Source: DATGZX01 sp035296965 (GTDB taxonomy: Bacteria > Planctomycetota > Planctomycetia > Gemmatales > Gemmataceae). From it: DNA of 38,979 nucleotides. Made by a program: the position numbers and the translations under genes. Shown in pieces: positions 16,879-22,987 of this stretch. The DNA lies in contig DATGZX010000260.1 in NCBI GenBank assembly GCA_035296965.1, positions 1 to 38,979 on the forward strand. Reading direction: 5' to 3'. Each line of letters opens with the position of its first letter. Position 1 is the stretch's first letter. Below the pieces are notes generated by a model that saw only the letters and a list, made by a program, of their open reading frames with translations, was not told the DNA's origin and did not search any database.

Positions 16879-18156
16879 ATGGACCTCTGGAACGTGCGCT
16901 GGCTGGGCATTCCTTACCGTCCCGATCCCCTTGAGCGTTCCTACCTCGAGCGGGCCCAGGTCCGGCAGGATGAGGATCTCATCGTGAAGGCGTCCGTCCT
17001 GGATAGACGGGAAAGTGAGCGGTTCTTCGGCGTTCCCCTGGCCCGGCGAGGGATTCAGCCGGTCTGGGTGGAGATTACCAACAACGGGGCGCACTCGTAC
17101 CGACTCCGCCTTGCCAGCATTGATGCAAACTATTTCCCGCCTTTGGAGGCGGCGTTTGTCAATCATTTCCGCTTTGCGAGGAGGCTCATTGCCTTCGGCG
17201 CGCTCGCCTGGTTCTTTCTGCCACTGCTGGTTCTCCTGCCCTTCAAACTTCTAGCGGCCCGGGTCGCCAACAGGCGCATGAACGCCTATTTCCAGGAACA
17301 TGGCATCGGCTGGCGTCCCATCAAGCCAGGGAGTAAGGTGGAAGGCTTTGTGTTCACATCCCTGGACGAGGGCACCAAGCAATTTTCAGTCGGGCTGCTG
17401 GGCCTTGCCGGTGCAAAATCCTTCGCGTTTTCGATTGCCGTTCCCGGCCTCCGGGTCGATCACCACAACAAAGGGCTCGACGCGCTGTGCTGTTCGGAAC
17501 AGGTGGTAGAGTGTGACGAAGTGGAACTCCGCAAGCGACTCGCAGCAATGCCGAGGAGCACCACCAATCGGCTGGGGACGCGCCAGGGAGACCCTCTCAA
17601 TTTAGTGGCGATTGGCAACTTTGATAGCATCATCAGTGGCTTCGGCGCCCGCTGGGACGAAACCGAAACAATTAGCCTCCAATCCTGCTGGCGGACCTTC
17701 AAGGCCTTTTCACTCGGTAGCGAGTATCGCTATTCCCCCGTCAGCTCTCTGTATGTAGAGGGACGCTGCCAGGACTTCGCGCTGCAGAAAGCGCGCGAGA
17801 CGATCAACGAAAGACTCCATTTGCGGCTGTGGATCACACCCCTCCGCTTCCAGGCAAAGCCGGTTTGGATCGGCCAGATCAGCCGCGACATCGGTGTCCG
17901 ATTCACGCTGAAAACGTGGAACCTCACAACCCATAAGATCGATCCCGACGTCGATGACGCGCGCGATTATCTGCTCAATGACCTGCTGCAAAGCGGTCGC
18001 GTCGCGCTGCTGGCATACGTGCCAGGAGCAGAAGCCGCAAACCGCAGCGCTCCGAGACGAAATCTGACAGGTGATCCCTATTTCACGGACGGTCTCCGGG
18101 CTGTTGCCATTCTCTCCGAGAGTCTGACGACCCCAATGCTCGCCAATTGGGCATGA
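16879..18156 (+). CDS. LssY C-terminal domain protein
   Basis: The 425-residue product has an N-terminal domain of about 100 residues with strand patterns (QPVWVEITNNGAHSYRLRLA), one or two membrane segments (about 111-135: LIAFGALAWFFLPLLVLLPF), and a C-terminal LssY-C domain. The latter is recognised by DPLNLVAIGNFDSIISGFGA, RWDETETISLQSCWRTFKAF, YSPVSSLYVEGRCQDFALQK, LRLWITPLRFQAKPVWIGQI and HKIDPDVDDARDYLLNDLLQ. LssY-C proteins are membrane-associated; some are fused to PAP2-type phosphatases, but no PAP2 domain is present here. The function is unknown. The ATG at 16879 is the first in-frame start after a long frame of unlikely sequence (open from 16597). AGGAG at 16861-16865 is 13 nt away, rather distant. 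The stop codon overlaps the next start as ATGA (18153-18156). Confidence 0.85.
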   Translation: MDLWNVRWLGIPYRPDPLERSYLERAQVRQDEDLIVKASVLDRRESERFFGVPLARRGIQPVWVEITNNGAHSYRLRLASIDANYFPPLEAAFVNHFRFARRLIAFGALAWFFLPLLVLLPFKLLAARVANRRMNAYFQEHGIGWRPIKPGSKVEGFVFTSLDEGTKQFSVGLLGLAGAKSFAFSIAVPGLRVDHHNKGLDALCCSEQVVECDEVELRKRLAAMPRSTTNRLGTRQGDPLNLVAIGNFDSIISGFGARWDETETISLQSCWRTFKAFSLGSEYRYSPVSSLYVEGRCQDFALQKARETINERLHLRLWITPLRFQAKPVWIGQISRDIGVRFTLKTWNLTTHKIDPDVDDARDYLLNDLLQSGRVALLAYVPGAEAANRSAPRRNLTGDPYFTDGLRAVAILSESLTTPMLANWA

Positions 18157-18347
18157 CCGCGCAAGCGCAAACAAAGCCTGGGCGTGGAACGATCGCTGTG
18201 GCGCGCCAGAAACTCAAGAACCTCTATCCGGCCACCATGATTGACCTGATCGACCAACATCGCTCGGAGTTAGCAGAACTGTGCCGGCAGTACCACGTGC
18301 GCCGTCTGGAGGTGTTGGGGTCTGCCGCGGCCGGGCTCCGGAGGTAG
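18153..18347 (+). pseudogene. Truncated nucleotidyltransferase (MNT-like) N-terminus
   Basis: The 64-residue frame contains MIDLIDQHRSELAELCRQYH and VRRLEVLGSAAAG, which match the start of small MNT/KNTase-like nucleotidyltransferases, where GS precedes the catalytic Asp-x-Asp. Here translation stops directly after GSAAAGLRR, before any catalytic aspartate, so the product cannot be an active transferase. The start at 18153 overlaps the LssY-C stop as ATGA, but the usual start of the family would correspond to the Met near 18237. Such proteins normally act with a HEPN partner as a toxin-antitoxin pair; no HEPN gene is nearby. The break abuts the PEP-utilising gene, so a deletion or insertion probably joined unrelated DNA here. 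Confidence 0.6.
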
Positions 18348-18382
18348 CGCGGGCACGATGCCGAAGTGGAGCGGAAGCGGAC

Positions 18383-21010
18383 ATGGGAACAGCTCCAGCC
18401 AATCCTTTCGTTCTCCAACTGGATAGCCCCGAGGCAACGCTGGCGCAGGTCGGCGGCAAGGGCGCTTCGCTCGCGCGTCTGGCGGCGGCTGGCATGCCTG
18501 TGCCGCCTGGCTTCCAAATCACCACGCACGCCTATGGCCGCTTCGTGGACGAGAATCAACTCGCGAACCCGATCCTGGCGGCCGCCGCACAGGCGCGGGC
18601 CGATGACCCCGCCACGCTGGATCGGGCCTCCGCGCAAATTCAAACGCTGTTCGCGCAAGGCACGATGCCCAGCGACCTCGCCGCCTTGATTCGCCAGGCG
18701 TACAGCGACCTGGGCAACGGCGATCCCGCTGTCGCCGTGCGCTCGTCCGCCACGGCAGAAGACTTGCCCGAATTATCTTTCGCGGGCCAGCAGGAAACCT
18801 ACCTCAACGTGCGTGACGGGGACCGCGTCCTGGCAGCGGTCCAGCGCTGCTGGGCGTCGCTGTGGACAGCGCGGGCCATCGGCTACCGCGCGCGGCAGGG
18901 CTTCCCTGCCGATGAGGTTCGCCTCGCCGTCGTTGTGCAGCAGCTCGTGCCCGCTGAGGTGGCGGGCATTCTCTTCACCGCCAATCCGCTGACCGGCGCG
19001 CGCGACGAGATGATGGTGAATGCCTCCTGGGGGTTGGGCGAGGCGATCGTCGGGGGCCTCGTCACACCCGATACGCTCCTCGTCAACAAGACGACCGGGA
19101 TCGTGACCTCGCAGGAGATCGCCGAGAAAGAAGTGATGACCGTGCCATCGCTTGACGGCACGGGCGAGGAACCGGTGCCTACCGGCAAACGCCGGCAGGC
19201 CGCGCTCCAGCCCCAGCAGGCCGCAGAACTGGCACGACTCGGCGCACAGATCGAGCAGCTTTATGGCCGGCCGATGGACATCGAATGGGCGTTGCACCGC
19301 GGGCGTTTCTTTATCTTGCAGGCGCGACCGATCACGGCCCTACCCGAGCTGGGCGCCACGCTCAACTGGGAACTGCCGCGCGGAGTGCGGTGTTGCGCCC
19401 GCGCCAACGTGATCGAGCTGATGCCCGACCCGCTTTCGCCGCTGTTCGCCACGCTGGCGCTGCCGCTCTGGGATGAGGAATTGCGCGAGCTGTTGCGATT
19501 CCTCGGAATGGCGAGCGTGATGCCCAGACCAGCGCTCTTCACCATCAACGACTATGCCTACTTCGATTATTCGGGCGTCACCGGGACCCGGATGCTCCTG
19601 GTCCTGCCCCGGCTGATTCTGCTGGTCCCGCGCCTGATCGCCTTGTATATTCGGGGCAGGGCGCGCTGGGTGGACGAGGCACGCCCACGCTATATCAACG
19701 CCGTCGCTGAATGGGCTGGGCGCGACCTGAGCGCGGCGTCCACAGCGCAACTGCTGGCCGGCGCCCGCGCGATCGTGCGCGCGGCAGCGAGTCACTATGT
19801 GGCCATCGAGAGCGGCATCCTGCCCCTCGCGCGCATGAATGAATCCCTCTTCACGAACGTCCACAACCGCCTCTTCCGGCGCAAGGGCGGTCCGGCCGGG
19901 CTCACCTTCTTGCTCGGCTTCGACAGCACGCCGATCCGGGCCGAGAAATCGCTGTATGACCTGGCGATGTGGGCGCACACGCAGCCGGGCCTCGCTGACT
20001 ATCTCACGCGCGCGACCGGCGCCGAGATCGCCGCCGCCTATCCATCCGACGCGGGGCCGGTGGATGGCGTGGAAGGCTGGAACGAGTTCCGCCGTCGCTT
20101 CGCGGATCACCTGGATCGCTTTGGCCATGCCATATACGATCTGGATTTCGCCAAGAGCCTGGCGGCGGACGACCCCGCACCCCTGATCGCCGCGCTGAAA
20201 TGCTTCCTGGCGGGGCAGGCGCGCAATCCGCATCAGCGACAGGCGGAGGCGGCGGCCGTTCGGGAGCGGGCCACGCAGGCGCTGCGGGCACGATTGAAAG
20301 GGATGCGCTGGTGGTTATTCCGGTCGCTCCTGCAAGCGGCGCAGCGTTACGCGCCGCTGCGCGAAGACGCGCTTGCCGATGTTGGCCTTGGCTGGCCTCT
20401 GCTCCGCCGCCTGTTGCGTGAGGTCGGGCGGCGGCTTGTGGCGGCGGGCACCCTCGCCGAGCGCGATGAGGTGTTCTGGTTGAAGTGGGACGAGGTGGAG
20501 ACGGCAGCGGCCGCCCTCGACGCAGGTACGCCCGGGCTGGATTACCGTCGTGCGGTGGCCGAGCGCCGCGCGCTGTGGGAGCGCGAGCGCATGGCGACGC
20601 CGCCGGTGGTGCTGCCCATCCGGGGCGCGCGCTTTTTCGGGATTGATTTAAATCGTTTGCTGCCGGCACTCACCGATCAGGCGGCGGGCGCCACCATTAA
20701 GGGAATTGGCACTAGCCCGGGCCGCGTTACCGGCGCGGCCCGTGTGATTCATGGTCCCGCGGAGTTCAATCAGATGCGACAGGGAGACATCCTCGTCGCC
20801 AAGATCACCACGCCCGCGTGGACGCCGCTGTTCGCGTTGGCCTCGGGCGTCGTTACCGACGTGGGCGGCCCGCTCAGCCATGGCTCCATAGTCGCGCGAG
20901 AGTATCACATCCCGGCGGTGTTGGGAACCGGCGTAGCGACGGAGCGGATCCGCAGCGGCCAGCAAATCACAGTGGACGGTGATGGCGGCGTGGTGGCGTT
21001 GGGTCGCTAA
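18383..21010 (+). CDS. PEP-utilising enzyme, rifampicin-phosphotransferase-like
   Basis: The 875-residue product begins with a PEP-synthase-type ATP-grasp region (residues ~5-320: VGGKGASLARLAAAGMPVPP, AVRSSATAEDLPELSFAGQQ, AVVVQQLVPAEVAGILFTAN, DIEWALHRGRFFILQARPIT). A long helical middle (~330-760) follows, and then a swivelling phosphohistidine domain with GVVTDVGGPLSHGSIVAREY, where His833 is the expected phospho-carrier. The C-terminal PEP-binding TIM barrel of true PEP synthase is absent. This order and length match rifampicin phosphotransferases, which move the beta-phosphate of ATP to the antibiotic, so the substrate-binding middle may bind a different small molecule. Antibiotic inactivation is inference. 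The ATG at 18383 starts a normal N-terminus; the frame is open from 18281. The gene looks more GC-rich than its neighbours and directly follows a broken gene, which suggests transfer. Confidence 0.85.
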   Translation: MGTAPANPFVLQLDSPEATLAQVGGKGASLARLAAAGMPVPPGFQITTHAYGRFVDENQLANPILAAAAQARADDPATLDRASAQIQTLFAQGTMPSDLAALIRQAYSDLGNGDPAVAVRSSATAEDLPELSFAGQQETYLNVRDGDRVLAAVQRCWASLWTARAIGYRARQGFPADEVRLAVVVQQLVPAEVAGILFTANPLTGARDEMMVNASWGLGEAIVGGLVTPDTLLVNKTTGIVTSQEIAEKEVMTVPSLDGTGEEPVPTGKRRQAALQPQQAAELARLGAQIEQLYGRPMDIEWALHRGRFFILQARPITALPELGATLNWELPRGVRCCARANVIELMPDPLSPLFATLALPLWDEELRELLRFLGMASVMPRPALFTINDYAYFDYSGVTGTRMLLVLPRLILLVPRLIALYIRGRARWVDEARPRYINAVAEWAGRDLSAASTAQLLAGARAIVRAAASHYVAIESGILPLARMNESLFTNVHNRLFRRKGGPAGLTFLLGFDSTPIRAEKSLYDLAMWAHTQPGLADYLTRATGAEIAAAYPSDAGPVDGVEGWNEFRRRFADHLDRFGHAIYDLDFAKSLAADDPAPLIAALKCFLAGQARNPHQRQAEAAAVRERATQALRARLKGMRWWLFRSLLQAAQRYAPLREDALADVGLGWPLLRRLLREVGRRLVAAGTLAERDEVFWLKWDEVETAAAALDAGTPGLDYRRAVAERRALWERERMATPPVVLPIRGARFFGIDLNRLLPALTDQAAGATIKGIGTSPGRVTGAARVIHGPAEFNQMRQGDILVAKITTPAWTPLFALASGVVTDVGGPLSHGSIVAREYHIPAVLGTGVATERIRSGQQITVDGDGGVVALGR

Positions 21011-21148
21011 TAATGAAAAACAGTGTCGGTGGATTTTTCCACCTTAATTCGCCCGGCCGGGACCTTCAGTTGTTCACGGCACTGGGTGTAGCCGAACACG
21101 ATCATGGCGAAGGCTCTGCGCAAGTGCCGGCAATAACCGCTTCAGCAG
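21011..21148 (-). other. Short gap with a possible gene remnant
   Basis: A minus-strand frame closing at the TAA just after the PEP-utilising gene reads RRAFAMIVFGYTQCREQLKV then PAGRIKVEKSTDTVFHY. It looks protein-like, but it is too short to name and partly overlaps the RND fragment. Confidence 0.25.
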
Positions 21149-21427
21149 CTAGCGTTTCCGGTTCCCCGGCTGCGGGAACAAACGCTGAATAACATCGTAG
21201 AAAACTGGCGTCAGGAAGACGCCGAACAGCGTTACCCCGATCATGCCGCCGAACACGGCGACCCCCAGCGAACGACGCATCTCCGCGCCGGCCCCCTCGG
21301 CAATCACCAGTGGCAGAACGCAGAAAATGAACGCCAGCGATGTCATCAAGATCGGCCGCAAACGCAGCCGCGACGCCTCGCCGACGGCCTCGCGCAATGA
21401 CAAGACCGCGGAATAGGCAACTTCCAC
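21149..21427 (-). pseudogene. C-terminal fragment of an RND efflux transporter (AcrB/HAE1)
   Basis: About 90 residues match the very end of hydrophobe/amphiphile efflux RND pumps: EASRLRLRPILMTSLAFIF, VLPLVIAEGAGAEMRRSLGV, then AVFGGMIGVTLFGVFLTPVF. The full protein is over 1,000 residues with twelve membrane helices; only the last two helices remain. Upstream, the similarity stops near 21430 in unrelated DNA that leads into the ribbon-helix-helix gene. The GTG at 21427 is only where the frame opens. No adaptor (AcrA-like) or outer-membrane factor gene lies nearby. It is a relic left by deletion or rearrangement. Confidence 0.85.
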
Positions 21428-21478
21428 GTGTCAATCGAAAATTGGACGAGTACTAGTTCACGCGCCTTTTCATATGTT

Positions 21479-21919
21479 TTAATCAGGAAAGTCGAATCGC
21501 TCCAACTCAACGCCAGTGTTGAAGCCAGAATCCGGCCTTATGATGCCTTTACGAATAAGGTCCGCGACGTGATTAGCGGCCTCCTCGGCGGAGCTGACTT
21601 CGGGAAAAAGCTCCCGAGCGGGCACCTTTGATTTCGGTCGCGATGGCAAAAGACAGTCAAAACGCTTAATGCGAAATTTGCCCTCATCCAGCTGAACCAG
21701 GTCGACCACAGTTTCTAGCTCGCCCACGCGGACCGCGATTCGTTCTATCCCCACGCTTTTCCGAGCAGCTTCTAACAAAGTCGGACGCGCCCATGTACTC
21801 ACGTCAATTCCTTTCTTGGCAGCAGCTTTTCGGATTAGCCTGTCCTGCTCGGCTGTCAGCATGATCCGAAGTGGAATATCCATCTTCTGCCCAGGCTCTT
21901 TCGTTGGTCTTCCAGCCAT
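21479..21919 (-). CDS. Ribbon-helix-helix-like DNA-binding protein
   Basis: The 146-residue product starts with MAGRPTKEPGQKMDIPLRIM then LTAEQDRLIRKAAAKKGIDV and STWARPTLLEAARK. A short strand followed by two helices with this spacing is the pattern of ribbon-helix-helix regulators and DUF1778-type antitoxins. The remaining ~95 residues (VGELETVVDLVQLDEGKFRI, ELFPEVSSAEEAANHVADLI, then GIIRPDSGFNTGVELERFDF) are unfamiliar and may be a partner-binding or multimerisation domain. AGGAGG lies 5 nt before the ATG at 21919, fixing the start. A perfect 16-bp palindrome just upstream overlaps the predicted promoter, which suggests autoregulation. No toxin gene follows; only an RND-pump fragment lies downstream. 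It could be a lone regulator or an orphan antitoxin. Confidence 0.7.
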   Translation of the reverse strand: MAGRPTKEPGQKMDIPLRIMLTAEQDRLIRKAAAKKGIDVSTWARPTLLEAARKSVGIERIAVRVGELETVVDLVQLDEGKFRIKRFDCLLPSRPKSKVPARELFPEVSSAEEAANHVADLIRKGIIRPDSGFNTGVELERFDFPD

Positions 21920-21939
21920 CAAACCCTCCTATCATAGGG

Positions 21940-21968
21940 ATGGTAATATATTACCATGCAAGTGTCAA
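21940..21968 (-). promoter_or_regulatory. Promoter of the ribbon-helix-helix gene
   Basis: On the minus strand a perfect TTGACA (21963-21968) is followed after 17 nt by TACCAT (21940-21945), a 4-of-6 match to the -10 consensus. The -10 overlaps the palindrome at 21941-21956, so binding there would block RNA polymerase. Confidence 0.5.
21941..21956. promoter_or_regulatory. Perfect 16-bp palindromic operator
   Basis: TGGTAATATATTACCA equals its own reverse complement. It lies 21 nt upstream of the start codon of the ribbon-helix-helix gene, inside the likely promoter. Ribbon-helix-helix dimers typically bind such sites, so autoregulation is the simplest reading. Confidence 0.6.
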
Positions 21969-22088
21969 CACTGGCATTGCATGATCGAGTCAATCCCCAC
22001 TTGCCAACGCGGGCTGCTTGGCTTTTCTTTTGTCCACGTTCGCCCACGTCGCGTCCGGCGTGGCTCGGTTGGCCAGAACACCAACGAG

Positions 22089-22109
22089 AAAACCCCGCGA
22101 AATGCGGGG
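22089..22109 (-). terminator. Rho-independent terminator of the HARE-HTH gene
   Basis: On the minus strand CCCCGC (22104-22109) and GCGGGG (22093-22098) form a stem with a five-base loop, followed at once by TTTT (22089-22092). It lies about 35 nt after the stop codon. Confidence 0.8.
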
Positions 22110-22144
22110 CCTCGTGGGCGATCCTTGGTAAAGCGTAGGTATGC

Positions 22145-22795
22145 CTACGTTAGGCTAAACTTCCCGCGATCGGCCTTCTTGAACCGTGCCTCCTTCCCCT
22201 TCGCCTTGATCTCTCTGAGGAGGGCGGAATATAGGGTCGCGTGCGGGGTCAGCCCGCCTGGCGACTTCCAGTAGCCCTTGTCCGACATCGACTTGATCAT
22301 GTCCTGGCAGTTCATCGGCTCGCCAGTCTCGCCGAGAACCTTGGCGGCGGCGTCCAGGGCGCTGGTCTTCTTCTCCTTGGGTGGGTTCGGGGCCTTCTTC
22401 GCCTGCTTGGCGCCTTCGGGCTTTGGTGCCTTGTTCTTCGTGCCTTTGCCCTTCGCAGAGGTCCTCCGCGCCGCCGACTCCGCTGGTACAGGCGAGGCCT
22501 TACCTCCCCTGGCCGCTTTGCCAACCATCTGCACTTCCTCCTCCGGACCAAACCGAGCGTGCTCGACCTCGCCGGTTTCATCTCGCAGGGCGACTTCGAA
22601 CTTGCCCGCGTCCGCACCATCCCCGACCTTGGTTGCGTTGCAGATGGTTCTCGGGCCGTCGAACCCAGGAATCAGAACGATGTCGCCCAGGCTCAGGTCC
22701 GTAATCTTCCTCGAGGTGCCCGTCGTCTTCTCAGGCTCGGTGCTCTTGGCCTTTTCGGTGTGGGCCGAATCCCTCGCTGTCTTCTTGCTTGCCAT
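22145..22795 (-). CDS. HARE-HTH domain protein
   Basis: The 216-residue product ends with a winged-helix domain (about 145-216) of the HARE-HTH type: SALDAAAKVLGETGEPMNCQ, DMIKSMSDKGYWKSPGGLTP, ATLYSALLREIKAKG and the final RFKKADRGKFSLT. This domain occurs in restriction enzymes, RNA polymerase delta subunit and ASXL proteins and is thought to recognise DNA or link chromatin signals. The N-terminal half has a small beta domain (ITDLSLGDIVLIPGFDGPRT, GKFEVALRDETGEVEHARFG), and a Lys/Ala/Pro-rich linker (about 95-145) joins the two, like a histone-tail-type DNA-binding segment. AAAGGA lies 9 nt before the ATG at 22795. The frame stays open to 22966 and encodes a Cys-rich extension (YCACCPLAREVTDCPRC). 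A terminator follows the gene, and its 3' end is repeated at 13735-13786. Confidence 0.85.
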   Translation of the reverse strand: MASKKTARDSAHTEKAKSTEPEKTTGTSRKITDLSLGDIVLIPGFDGPRTICNATKVGDGADAGKFEVALRDETGEVEHARFGPEEEVQMVGKAARGGKASPVPAESAARRTSAKGKGTKNKAPKPEGAKQAKKAPNPPKEKKTSALDAAAKVLGETGEPMNCQDMIKSMSDKGYWKSPGGLTPHATLYSALLREIKAKGKEARFKKADRGKFSLT

Positions 22796-22987
22796 GATGC
22801 GTTGTCCTTTCTCGGTAGCTGTCGTGTGCGGCGTCGCGCCAATCGCGATGCAACGAGGACAGTCAGTTACCTCGCGCGCGAGAGGACAGCAAGCGCAGTA
22901 AGCAGGAATTCTCGAAGTTGCATTTGGCGTACTGCGGGATGGCAGGGAAGTGTTTTCGCGGGGCACGGCGGGTCCGGGTTCAGGATC

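Noticed and set aside
19340..20233. Long minus-strand open frame opposite the PEP-utilising gene
   Set aside because: It shadows a GC-rich real gene. The translation is rich in Arg, Gly and Ala with no domain.
21721..21735. TCGCCCACG inside the ribbon-helix-helix gene as another copy of the dispersed motif
   Set aside because: Only part of the 12-mer is present, it lies in coding sequence, and the flanks do not match.
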